DNA of 64,000 nt from Kibdelosporangium persicum (lineage in GTDB: Bacteria; Actinomycetota; Actinomycetes; Mycobacteriales; Pseudonocardiaceae), in assembly GCF_013280595.1 (NCBI RefSeq), contig NZ_JAAATY010000002.1:310001-374000 (forward strand), written 5' to 3'. Positions within the stretch are counted from its first letter, which is position 1. Each line of letters starts with the position of its first letter. The notes beneath the pieces are model-generated. The model saw nothing but the letters and a program-made list of their open reading frames with translations. It did not search any database and was not told the origin of the DNA. Made by a program: the position numbers and the translations under genes. Shown here piece after piece: positions 49,764-56,928 of the stretch.

Positions 49764-50186
49764 TTACTTCTTCGGCTGGCTGCTGGTCGACTCCGCCGGT
49801 TGCGGCCTGCCGTTGTCCTGCTGCTTCGGTGTCTCGGACGGCTTCTCGTCCTCGGTGCGCGGCTCCGGCGGGACGGCCTCTTCCTGCTGCTGCGCCGCCA
49901 TCGAGCGGACCGCGATGACCGTGCCCGCGGCGGCCACGAGCAAAGCGATCATCCACGGCCAGCGGCGGCGGCGCCGAGGTTGCGCGCCTGCCAGGTGCTG
50001 CGCGGTCACCTTGGCCTTCTTCGCGTTCTTCATCAGGTCCTTGCGGGTGGCCTTGGCCTTGCGTGCCAGCTTGCGGCGGGTTCGGCGGGTCTTGGTCGCG
50101 ACCTCCCCAGCGCTTTCGACCAGCTTGTGCTCCGCCCGGCGGACCGCGTCGACGGCCTTGTCCACCGCCTCTGGGGCCCGAGTCAT
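49764..50186 (-). CDS. Small single-pass membrane protein with basic coiled head
   Basis: A 140-residue protein. Residues 1-70 are strongly basic and helical (KTRRTRRKLARKAKATRKDL), one membrane helix follows (WPWMIALLVAAAGTVIAVRS), and a disordered Pro/Glu/Gln tail ends it. The ATG at 50186 follows GAGGTGAAGG. No family is recognised. The basic cytoplasmic part could bind nucleic acid or acidic lipid, which is a guess. It is divergent from ppiA. Confidence 0.72.
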   Translation of the reverse strand: MTRAPEAVDKAVDAVRRAEHKLVESAGEVATKTRRTRRKLARKAKATRKDLMKNAKKAKVTAQHLAGAQPRRRRRWPWMIALLVAAAGTVIAVRSMAAQQQEEAVPPEPRTEDEKPSETPKQQDNGRPQPAESTSSQPKK

Positions 50187-50291
50187 GTGCCTTCACCTCG
50201 CCAAGTGGGTTCGGGGGTGGTTCGTTGATAGACAGGTTCCCCATCCTGCCCCTTCCGAACCGTGCCCGCTCTGGATGGCACGATTGGAGGC

Positions 50292-50843
50292 GTGGCAGAC
50301 AGCAACGAATCACTCGTCGGGATCAAGGTGACGGCCACCCTGCAGACTACGCTCGGTGACATCCGGATCGCCCTTTTCCCTGATTACGCCCCGAAAACCG
50401 TGAAGAGCTTCGTCGGGCTCGCCGAGGGCACGAAGGAGTATTCGCCGCAGAACGCACAGGGCGGTACATCCGGCCCCTACTACGACGGTTCGATCTTCCA
50501 CCGGGTCATCGACGGTTTCATGATCCAAACCGGTGACCCGACGGGCACCGGGCGCGGCGGGCCCGGTTTCACCGTGCCGGACGAGTTCACCGCGGAGCTC
50601 CAGTTCAACAAGCCGTACCTGCTGGCCATGGCCAACATCAGCCGGCCGAACACGAACGGCTCGCAGTTCTTCATCACGGTCAAACCGACGCCACACCTCA
50701 ACTTCAAGCACACGATCTTCGGCGAGGTCACCGACCAGGAGTCGCGCAACGTCGTGGACGCCATCTCCCGGGTGAGGACCGCGGACGAGGACCGGCCGGT
50801 CGAGGACGTCGTGATCAACCGAGTGGTCATCGAGCGTGGCTGA
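50292..50843 (+). CDS. ppiA: Peptidyl-prolyl cis-trans isomerase, cyclophilin type
   Basis: A cytoplasmic cyclophilin that speeds proline isomerisation. The 183 residues contain YYDGSIFHRVIDGFMIQTGD near 61 with the catalytic Arg, GTGRGGPGFTVPDEF, MANISRPNTNGSQFFITVKP near 113, and TPHLNFKHTIFGEVTD near 134. The conserved PpiA of actinobacterial origins (Rv0009) stands at this place. The GTG at 50292 is very close to its GGAGG, so the exact start is uncertain. Confidence 0.94.
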   Translation: MADSNESLVGIKVTATLQTTLGDIRIALFPDYAPKTVKSFVGLAEGTKEYSPQNAQGGTSGPYYDGSIFHRVIDGFMIQTGDPTGTGRGGPGFTVPDEFTAELQFNKPYLLAMANISRPNTNGSQFFITVKPTPHLNFKHTIFGEVTDQESRNVVDAISRVRTADEDRPVEDVVINRVVIERG

Positions 50844-51762
50844 CCAGGCCTGCGTGCGGCACCCGGACCGGCCGACGGGGTTGCGCTGTGTCCGGTGTGA
50901 ACGGCCTGCCTGTCCCGAGTGCCTGCGGGAGGCCTCGGTCGGGTACCAGTGCGTCGACTGCGTGAACGAGGGCATGCGGACGCAGCGGCGCGCGGTGACG
51001 GTGGCCGGCGCGGAGTTGCACACCAAGCCGCTGGTCGTGCCGATCCTGGTCGCGCTGAACCTGGCGGTGTTCGCGCTGAACGCCTTTCAGGCGCAGAGCG
51101 TCAACAACAACGACCTGTCGTTCTCGTTCGACATCGGCGTGCTCTGGCCGCCCGCGGTGGCGGGCGGTGAGTGGTGGCGGCTGATCACCAACGGCTTCCA
51201 GCACTTCGGGGTGATCCACCTCGTGGTGAACATGGTGTCGCTCTACATCGTCGGCCGTGATCTGGAGATGTTGTTCGGCCGGATCCGGTTCCTCGCGCTC
51301 TACCTGGTGTCGTTGCTCGGCGGCAGCACCGCGGTCTTCCTGTTCGACGCCCAGGAGGTGCTCCGGACCAGCACCGGTCTGGTGCAGGACTACGGGAACA
51401 CGGCCGGTGCGTCGGGCGCGATCTTCGGCCTGATGGGCGCGCTCGCGGTCGCGGTGTTCCGGCTGAAGATGCCGATCGCGCCCGCGCTGGGCATCATCGC
51501 GCTGAACCTGGTGATCACGTTCACGATCCCGAACATCTCGTGGCTCGGGCACATCGGGGGCCTGGTCACCGGTGCCGCCGTGGCGCTCGGGTTCCTCTAC
51601 CCGCCGGCGAAGATCCGGACGAAGGTGCAGATCGCGACCGTGGTCGTGGCACTGGTCGTGCTGGTCGGGCTGGTGTTCGTCCGGGACAGCCAGTTCGTCG
51701 GACCAGCGGTGTGTACCTACGAGAACTCGCAGGTCAGCTGTTTCCGACTGTCAAGTGCGTAG
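50836..51762 (+). CDS. Rhomboid-family intramembrane serine protease
   Basis: Cleaves membrane proteins within the bilayer. The 308 residues begin with a zinc-binding-like head (CVRHPDRPTGLRCVRCERPA, then CPEC and CVDC). About seven membrane helices follow. The catalytic Ser is in NTAGASGAIFGLMGALAV near 197 and the His in SWLGHIGGLVTGAAVALGF near 240. WWRLITNGFQHFGVIHLVVN is the conserved L1 region. It overlaps ppiA by eight bases and the PH-domain gene by 12 bases, tail to tail. Confidence 0.92.
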   Translation: MADQACVRHPDRPTGLRCVRCERPACPECLREASVGYQCVDCVNEGMRTQRRAVTVAGAELHTKPLVVPILVALNLAVFALNAFQAQSVNNNDLSFSFDIGVLWPPAVAGGEWWRLITNGFQHFGVIHLVVNMVSLYIVGRDLEMLFGRIRFLALYLVSLLGGSTAVFLFDAQEVLRTSTGLVQDYGNTAGASGAIFGLMGALAVAVFRLKMPIAPALGIIALNLVITFTIPNISWLGHIGGLVTGAAVALGFLYPPAKIRTKVQIATVVVALVVLVGLVFVRDSQFVGPAVCTYENSQVSCFRLSSA

Positions 51763-52158
51763 TTCGCGCAGCGCGTCGGCGACGTCTTCGGGCGGGACGC
51801 CGAGGTCGAGCCAGCCGAGGACGACCAGGTCGTCCTCGGCGTCGAGCTCGAGCGTGCTCACCTGACGGCCGAGCCTGCGGGTCCGGACCAGCCGGACGTT
51901 GACCTCGGCCCAGGCCCACTGCCGCCTGCTGGCGAACCGGCGCAGGATCAGCCCGTTGCTGTCGGCGGTGAGGCGCGGCCGCGCCAGCGTGCCGTGCAGC
52001 GCCAGCAGGGCCGCGATCAGCGTGGCCAGACCGACGAGCACGCGACCCGGCGTGTCCTCGGTGAGGATGGCCCAGGCCGCGCCACCTGCCGCGGCCACCC
52101 AGCCGACGGCGACCAACACCGGTGGCGTTGACCAGACAAGACGGGCTTTCGGTGACGT
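51751..52158 (-). CDS. PH-domain membrane protein (Rv0010c-like)
   Basis: A 135-residue protein with two membrane helices (VLVAVGWVAAAGGAAWAIL and VLVGLATLIAALLALHGTL), then a PH-like domain with NGLILRRFASRRQWAWAEV and TLELDAEDDLVVLGWLDLG. The GTG at 52158 is preferred: a TTG at 52188 would place the start inside a DnaA box and add ten unconserved residues. The position before crgA matches M. tuberculosis. Function unknown. Confidence 0.78.
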   Translation of the reverse strand, partial: TSPKARLVWSTPPVLVAVGWVAAAGGAAWAILTEDTPGRVLVGLATLIAALLALHGTLARPRLTADSNGLILRRFASRRQWAWAEVNVRLVRTRRLGRQVSTLELDAEDDLVVLGWLDLGVPPEDVADALRELRT

Positions 52159-52178
52159 CACGTGACGCTGCGTCCTAC

Positions 52179-52200
52179 TTATCCACAAGAGTTGTCCACA
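52179..52200 (+). promoter_or_regulatory. Pair of DnaA boxes outside oriC
   Basis: TTATCCACA (52179-52187) and TTGTCCACA (52192-52200), both perfect and in the same direction, four bases apart, in the gap between the PH-domain gene and crgA. Confidence 0.75.
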
Positions 52201-52300
52201 CTGGGGATGAGTTACATCCTTGTGGTTCAGTGACGCTGGGCTGAACGGGTGTAGACCAGCATCCCACGACCGGGTGAACAGCGGGTATCGTGTACCGGGG

Positions 52301-52570
52301 TCAGCGCCACCGCATGGTCATCAGCAGACCACCGATCATCAGGGCGAACCCGATCGCGAAGTTCCAGTTGCCGAGATCGGCCATGAACGGGATGTCCTGC
52401 CCGGCGATGTAGTTGACCACCAGCCAAGCAAGGCCGATCACCATCACACCGAGCATCACCGCGATGTACAGCGGATGCGAAGGGCCGCCCCCACGCACCT
52501 TCACCGGGGTACGGCGATCGCTGGCGGGCGCCGTGTAGACGCTCTTCTTGCGAACCTTGGACTTGGGCAT
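52301..52570 (-). CDS. crgA: Cell division protein CrgA
   Basis: A small actinobacterial divisome protein that contacts FtsZ and other division proteins. The 89 residues start [20 protein letters not shown] and have two membrane helices ([20 protein letters not shown] and [18 protein letters not shown]). The ATG at 52570 follows GCGAGGACACG; the longer frame to 52699 is not conserved. It is divergent from the sortase gene. Confidence 0.95.
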   Translation of the reverse strand: MPKSKVRKKSVYTAPASDRRTPVKVRGGGPSHPLYIAVMLGVMVIGLAWLVVNYIAGQDIPFMADLGNWNFAIGFALMIGGLLMTMRWR

Positions 52571-52687
52571 CGTGTCCTCGCCTGGCGTTATGCGTGCGTA
52601 TACGGCGGCAAGCGGAGGTCCGCAACTGCCGCCGTGGGAACACGTTAACGTAGTCGAAAAGGCTCGCGAACCACCAGGGGAGTACGA

Positions 52688-53563
52688 GTGGGAACTCATG
52701 AGGGTGACTACGACTCTGGACGCTTGTACGGCGACCTACAGGACGGGCCGCCACAAGCCGGGGATCGGGCGCGCAACGTGGTGCGCAACCTCGGTGAACT
52801 GCTCATCACCGCCGGCATGATCGTGCTGCTCTTCGTGGTCTACGAGCTGTACATCACCGACCTGTTCTCCGCGGGCAAGCAGCGTGAGGCCACCGCGGCG
52901 CTGGATGACGAGTGGCAGCACCAGCCCGGTGCGGACGTCGTGGAAGGCGGCGAACGGACCAACAAGATCGAGCTGGAGGACGGCAAGGGCTTCGCCAAGC
53001 TCTACATCCCCAAGTTCGGCGCGGATTTTCACTTCACAGTGCTCGAGGGCACCAGCGACAAGACGCTGGAGAGCGGACCGGGCCACTACAAGGGCACGGC
53101 GCTGCCAGGCGAGCACGGCAACTTCGCCATCGCGGGCCACCGGGTCGGCAAGGGTGCCCCGTTCAACGACCTCGACCTGCTCAAGTCCTGCGACGCGGTC
53201 GTGATCGAGACCTCGACCAGCTGGTTCACCTACCGGATGCTCCCCGTGGAGTCCGAGGCCAGGAGGTGGGAATCGGTGAAGACCAAGAGCCCGCGCTGCG
53301 AGCGCGTCAACAAGCTCGGCGCCGAGTACAACAAGGTCTACGGACGTGACATCGTCGCCCCGTCGCAGGGCGGTGTCATCTCGCCGGTGCCGTACGCCAC
53401 CCCCGGCACGAAGCCCGGCGTGGCCCTGCTGACCCTGACCACGTGCCACCCGAAGTTCTCCGACGAGCAGCGGCTGATCGTGCACCTCGTGCTGACCGAC
53501 CAGGAGGCCAAGAACCCGGCCGCGCCGAACCAGTTGCCCGCCGCGCTCTCGGAGAACGACTGA
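52688..53563 (+). CDS. srtE: Class E sortase
   Basis: A membrane transpeptidase that attaches surface proteins to the cell wall. The 291 residues have one N-terminal anchor helix ([20 protein letters not shown] near 36) and a C-terminal sortase fold with the catalytic His in [15 protein letters not shown] near 150, Cys in [20 protein letters not shown] near 252, and Arg 8 residues after the Cys. Class E sortases recognise LAxTG-type signals. A GTG start follows AGGGGAG. Coupled to the next small gene by a TGATG overlap. Confidence 0.93.
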   Translation: MGTHEGDYDSGRLYGDLQDGPPQAGDRARNVVRNLGELLITAGMIVLLFVVYELYITDLFSAGKQREATAALDDEWQHQPGADVVEGGERTNKIELEDGKGFAKLYIPKFGADFHFTVLEGTSDKTLESGPGHYKGTALPGEHGNFAIAGHRVGKGAPFNDLDLLKSCDAVVIETSTSWFTYRMLPVESEARRWESVKTKSPRCERVNKLGAEYNKVYGRDIVAPSQGGVISPVPYATPGTKPGVALLTLTTCHPKFSDEQRLIVHLVLTDQEAKNPAAPNQLPAALSEND

Positions 53564-53721
53564 TGTACGGGTGGATCTGGCGCAAGCTCCCCGGGCCGCT
53601 GGGCGTCCGGATCACCCTGGCCACGGTGCTGGCTCTCGGCGTGATCGCGCTCCTGCTGTTCGTCGTCTTCCCGTGGCTAGAACCGAAGCTGTGGTTCAAC
53701 AACGTGACGACTGAGCAGTGA
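53563..53721 (+). CDS. Small single-pass membrane protein downstream of sortase
   Basis: A 52-residue protein with one membrane helix (ITLATVLALGVIALLLFVVF) after [16 protein letters not shown], and a short outer tail ending WFNNVTTEQ. The ATG overlaps the sortase stop. Its conserved-looking, coupled position suggests a partner of the sortase, but no function is known. Confidence 0.75.
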   Translation: MYGWIWRKLPGPLGVRITLATVLALGVIALLLFVVFPWLEPKLWFNNVTTEQ

Positions 53722-53750
53722 CGGTCGGCGCTCCAGCCAAGCCCTGGACC

Positions 53751-53862
53751 GTACGAACGGTCCGTTCGCAAATCTGGTTGTCCACAACCGCTTAGTAACC
53801 CTCTTCACCAGCCCTTATCGCCGGTAGGCTGGGTGCGGGGTCGCCCCCCGGGAGTGGTGGGG
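53751..53862 (+). other. Operator-promoter-hairpin unit, copy C
   Basis: A palindrome at 53751-53771 with the same CGAACGG-T-CCGTTCG core, then a perfect DnaA box TTGTCCACA at 53778-53786. TCTTCA (53802-53807), 17 bases, and TAGGCT (53825-53830) make a promoter. A GC hairpin region with TCGCCCCCC and TGGGGGCTG follows. The surroundings differ from copies A and B, but the layout is the same. It lies between convergent genes and points into the 3' end of the HAD gene in antisense. Confidence 0.5.
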
Positions 53863-53957
53863 GCTGCGCTGAGGGCGGTTGTGGGTTCGACGGGGTTGGT
53901 GTGCCTTCCTGGGGAGCGGTGCCTCCGAGGTGTCTCGATTCCCTGCGGGTGGGCGAG

Positions 53958-54671
53958 TCAGAAGTGCTTCAGCAGGTCGGTGAACCGCTCCAGGTGCAGG
54001 ACGCCCTCGTCCGACGGGTCGAGTTCCTCCTCTTCGAGCACCCAGGTGTGCACGTTCGGGATGAACACCGCCCGCATCCCGGCCGCCCGGGCGGACAGGA
54101 TGTCCGACTTCGGTGAGTTTCCGATCATCCAGGTCGTGGCCACGTCGAGGGACAGCTCGGCGGCGAGCTTGCGGTAGGTGGCCGGGTCCTTCTCCGGCAC
54201 GATGTGGATGCTCCGGAAGTGGTGGGCGAGGCCGGACGCGTCGATCTTGCGTTGCTGCTCCTCGCGGTCGCCCTTGGTGAGCATCAGCATCGTGTGGCGG
54301 GTGCTCAGCTCGGCGAGGGTCTCCGGGACGCCCTCGATCAGTTCCACCCGGTGGTCGATCAGGGTGACGGCCAGTTCCTCGATCTCTTTGCTCTCCGCCG
54401 CTGTCACCTTGCGCTCGTAGAGGTGCTCGAACGTGTCGTGGAGGTTGCGCAGCAGTGCTTTGCTGCCGTAGCCGACAGTCACTATGTTGGCGCGCTCGAT
54501 GTCGTCGAGGATGGGGCGCAGCTCGGCCTTGGCCAGGGAGGGGTGCGCCAGCCACTCCAGGAAGTCGTCGATCACCCGCTCGAACAGGATGTTGTTCTCC
54601 CACAGGGTGTCGTCCGCGTCGAAGATCAGCACACCGGAAGGGTAACCGGGAAAGTGGTACGGGCGCACCAC
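53958..54671 (-). CDS. HAD-family hydrolase
   Basis: A 237-residue phosphatase-like protein with HAD motif I VLIFDADDTLWENN near 15, motif II LMLTKGDREEQQRKI near 130, and motif III MIGNSPKSDILSARAAG near 185. All catalytic Asp, Thr and Lys residues are present, unlike the HAD-like gene at 45.6 kb. It resembles YjjG-type nucleotidases in cap layout; substrate unknown. Divergent from pabA/trpG with a 64-base gap. Confidence 0.86.
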   Translation of the reverse strand: MVRPYHFPGYPSGVLIFDADDTLWENNILFERVIDDFLEWLAHPSLAKAELRPILDDIERANIVTVGYGSKALLRNLHDTFEHLYERKVTAAESKEIEELAVTLIDHRVELIEGVPETLAELSTRHTMLMLTKGDREEQQRKIDASGLAHHFRSIHIVPEKDPATYRKLAAELSLDVATTWMIGNSPKSDILSARAAGMRAVFIPNVHTWVLEEEELDPSDEGVLHLERFTDLLKHF

Positions 54672-54723
54672 TTTTTACCGGCGATACGAGAAAACACCAG
54701 AGCGCGTGGCGACTGGAGCCGCA

Positions 54724-54729
54724 TAGCAT
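54724..54729 (+). promoter_or_regulatory. -10 box of leaderless pabA/trpG
   Basis: TAGCAT, six bases, then the ATG at 54736. Confidence 0.5.
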
Positions 54730-54735
54730 GTCGGC

Positions 54736-55377
54736 ATGCGCGTGCTGGTGGTCGACAACTACGACAGCTTCGTCTACAACCTGGTCCAGTATTTGGCCCA
54801 GCTCGGTGCGGAGTGCGTCGTGCGGCGCAACGACTCGCCCGATCTCGAGCTCGACGGGTTCGACGGGGTGCTGGTCAGTCCTGGACCGGGCACGCCGGAG
54901 CGGGCTGGCCGGAGCATCGAGTTGATCAAGCAGGCCGCGACGAGCCGGGTTCCGGTGCTGGGCGTCTGCCTGGGGCACCAGGCGATCGGCGTGGCGTGGG
55001 GCGCGACCGTCGACCGCGCGCCCGAGTTGCTGCACGGCAAGACCAGCCAGGTGCACCACTCCGGTGCGGGCGTGCTCGCCGGCCTGCCGGACCCGTTCAC
55101 CGCGACCCGTTACCACTCGCTGACCGTGCTGCCCGAGACGATCCCGGCCGAGTTCGAGGTCACCGGGCAGACCGAGACCGGCATCGTGATGGGCATGCGC
55201 CACCGTGACCTGCCGATCGAGGGCGTGCAGTTCCACCCCGAATCCGTGCTCACCGAGGGCGGCCACCGCATGCTGGCGAACTGGCTGGCCAAGTGCGGCC
55301 ACCCCGTCGCTGAGGACAAGGTGGCCGAGCTCGAGCGCGGGATGCGCACGCTGACCGAAGCCGCTGTGCTCCGTTAG
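54736..55377 (+). CDS. pabA: Glutamine amidotransferase of aminodeoxychorismate/anthranilate synthase
   Basis: Releases ammonia from glutamine for the synthase large subunit in folate or tryptophan synthesis. The 213 residues show VVDNYDSFVYNLVQYL at the N-terminus, VSPGPGTPERAG near 48, the catalytic Cys in GVCLGHQAIGVAWGA near 80, and the His-Glu pair in GVQFHPESVLTEGG near 170. The locus name in M. tuberculosis is trpG (Rv0013). With no trp or pab partner nearby it may serve both pathways. It ends one base before the stop of the PP2C gene on the other strand. Confidence 0.93.
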   Translation: MRVLVVDNYDSFVYNLVQYLAQLGAECVVRRNDSPDLELDGFDGVLVSPGPGTPERAGRSIELIKQAATSRVPVLGVCLGHQAIGVAWGATVDRAPELLHGKTSQVHHSGAGVLAGLPDPFTATRYHSLTVLPETIPAEFEVTGQTETGIVMGMRHRDLPIEGVQFHPESVLTEGGHRMLANWLAKCGHPVAEDKVAELERGMRTLTEAAVLR

Positions 55378-55378
55378 G

Positions 55379-56770
55379 TCAGCAGTTCGGCGGCGTTGTG
55401 GTCTCGCCGGGGAACGACGGCACGTCCGTCGGCGCCGACGAGGGTGGTGTCGTCACCGTGCCGCCTGCGGGCGTGCTGGCCGGCGTGGTGGGAACCGACG
55501 ACGTCGGCGGCGGGCAGTCGGTCGGCTCCTGGGGCTGCTGTTGGTCCTCCCGGCGCCACGTGTTGATGGTCTGGCGGGCCGCCTCCAGGTCGCCGACGGG
55601 GAAGCCCTCGTTCGCCTTCGTCTTGTTCGACGCGCCGAGGTCGTCGATCCGCAGCGGCTGACACGTCGGACCGTCGATGGGTGCACACGAGCCCTCGACC
55701 TTGCGGTGCAGCTCCACGCCGAGCACGGTCCCGCGAACGCCCTGGAACACCGCGATCTCGCCGCCGTCGCTGACGCCGACGTAGTAGTTGGTGTACGCCA
55801 GGTACCGGATCCCGGCCGCCGCCAGCGCGAGCAGGATCACGGCCGCCGCGACGATGATCGCGATCTTGCGGCCGCGCTTCTTCTTCTGCGGTGGCGGCGG
55901 TGGCTGCTGCTGCTGCTGCATCGTCGGCTGTTGCTGATGCGGCGGCTGCTGCTGCGGGGGCATGGGAACCGGCTGGCGCGGCGGTGACGTGGTCGGGCCG
56001 ACCGGCTGCATGTGGTTGTTCGACGAGTCGAACGACTGCGTGACCTGAGGTTCCTCGTCCACCACGTCGGCGACGATCACGGTCACGTTGTCCGGGCCAC
56101 CGCCCTGCAGGGCGAGCTCGATCATCTTGTCCGCGCACATCTGCCGGTCCGGGATCTGCATGGTCTCGGCCAGCTTCTCGAACCCGACGACGTCCGACAG
56201 CCCGTCGGAGCACAGCAGGTACCGATCGCCCACCCGGGCCTCGCGTACCTGCAGGGTCGGCTCGATCACCTCGTGGCCGACCAGTGCGCGCAGCACGAGC
56301 GAACGCTGCGGGTGTGTGAGCGCTTCCTCGGGCGTGATGCGTCCTTCGTCCAGCAGCGACTGGACAAAGCTGTCGTCCCGGGTGATCTGGTTGAACTGCC
56401 CGTCGCGCAACAGGTACGTCCGCGAGTCCCCGATGTTCACCAGGCCGAGCCGGCCGCCGCCGAACAGGATGGCGGTCAGCGTCGTGCCCATGCCTTCGAG
56501 ATCAGGGTCCTGCTCGACCAGTTCGGCGATCGTGTGGTTGCCCGAGATGACCGCCTCGTGCAGCTTTCCGAGCAGGTCGTCACCAGGGACGTCCTCGTCG
56601 AGAGGCGCAAGCGCGGCGATGACCACCTTGCTGGCCACCTCTCCCGCGGCGTGCCCGCCCATCCCGTCCGCGATGGCGAGCAGGTGCGGCCCGGCGTACA
56701 CCGAGTCCTCGTTGTTGGACCGGTGTAACCCGCGGTCGCTACGTGCCGCGTACTTCAGCGCAAGCGTCAT
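55379..56770 (-). CDS. PP2C-type Ser/Thr phosphatase, PstP paralog
   Basis: The 463 residues have a PP2C catalytic domain (1-235) with metal-binding motifs ARSDRGLHRSNNEDSVYA, LLAIADGMGGHAAGEVA, LVNIGDSRTYLLRDG and DRYLLCSDGLSDVV. A Pro/Gln-rich linker follows, then one membrane helix (IAIIVAAAVILLALAAAGIR) and an outer domain starting YYVGVSDGGEIAVFQGVRGT, ending in a Pro/Thr tail. It removes phosphate from proteins modified by PknA/PknB. It is the last gene of the cluster; a second PstP with a related outer domain opens the cluster at 63.4 kb. Confidence 0.92.
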   Translation of the reverse strand: MTLALKYAARSDRGLHRSNNEDSVYAGPHLLAIADGMGGHAAGEVASKVVIAALAPLDEDVPGDDLLGKLHEAVISGNHTIAELVEQDPDLEGMGTTLTAILFGGGRLGLVNIGDSRTYLLRDGQFNQITRDDSFVQSLLDEGRITPEEALTHPQRSLVLRALVGHEVIEPTLQVREARVGDRYLLCSDGLSDVVGFEKLAETMQIPDRQMCADKMIELALQGGGPDNVTVIVADVVDEEPQVTQSFDSSNNHMQPVGPTTSPPRQPVPMPPQQQPPHQQQPTMQQQQQPPPPPQKKKRGRKIAIIVAAAVILLALAAAGIRYLAYTNYYVGVSDGGEIAVFQGVRGTVLGVELHRKVEGSCAPIDGPTCQPLRIDDLGASNKTKANEGFPVGDLEAARQTINTWRREDQQQPQEPTDCPPPTSSVPTTPASTPAGGTVTTPPSSAPTDVPSFPGETTTPPNC

Positions 56771-56928
56771 GGCCGGCTGAGACTCTCACCGGAGCCGACT
56801 ACCGCTGCGGGAAGTCGCCCAACCATTGCATTCCGCCTTTCTCAAGACGCTGCGGCGCGTCCGGGTACCGCCAGGCCAGGATCTCGGGGCAACAACATAC
56901 AAAACCATGGATCACACACCGCAAGCCG

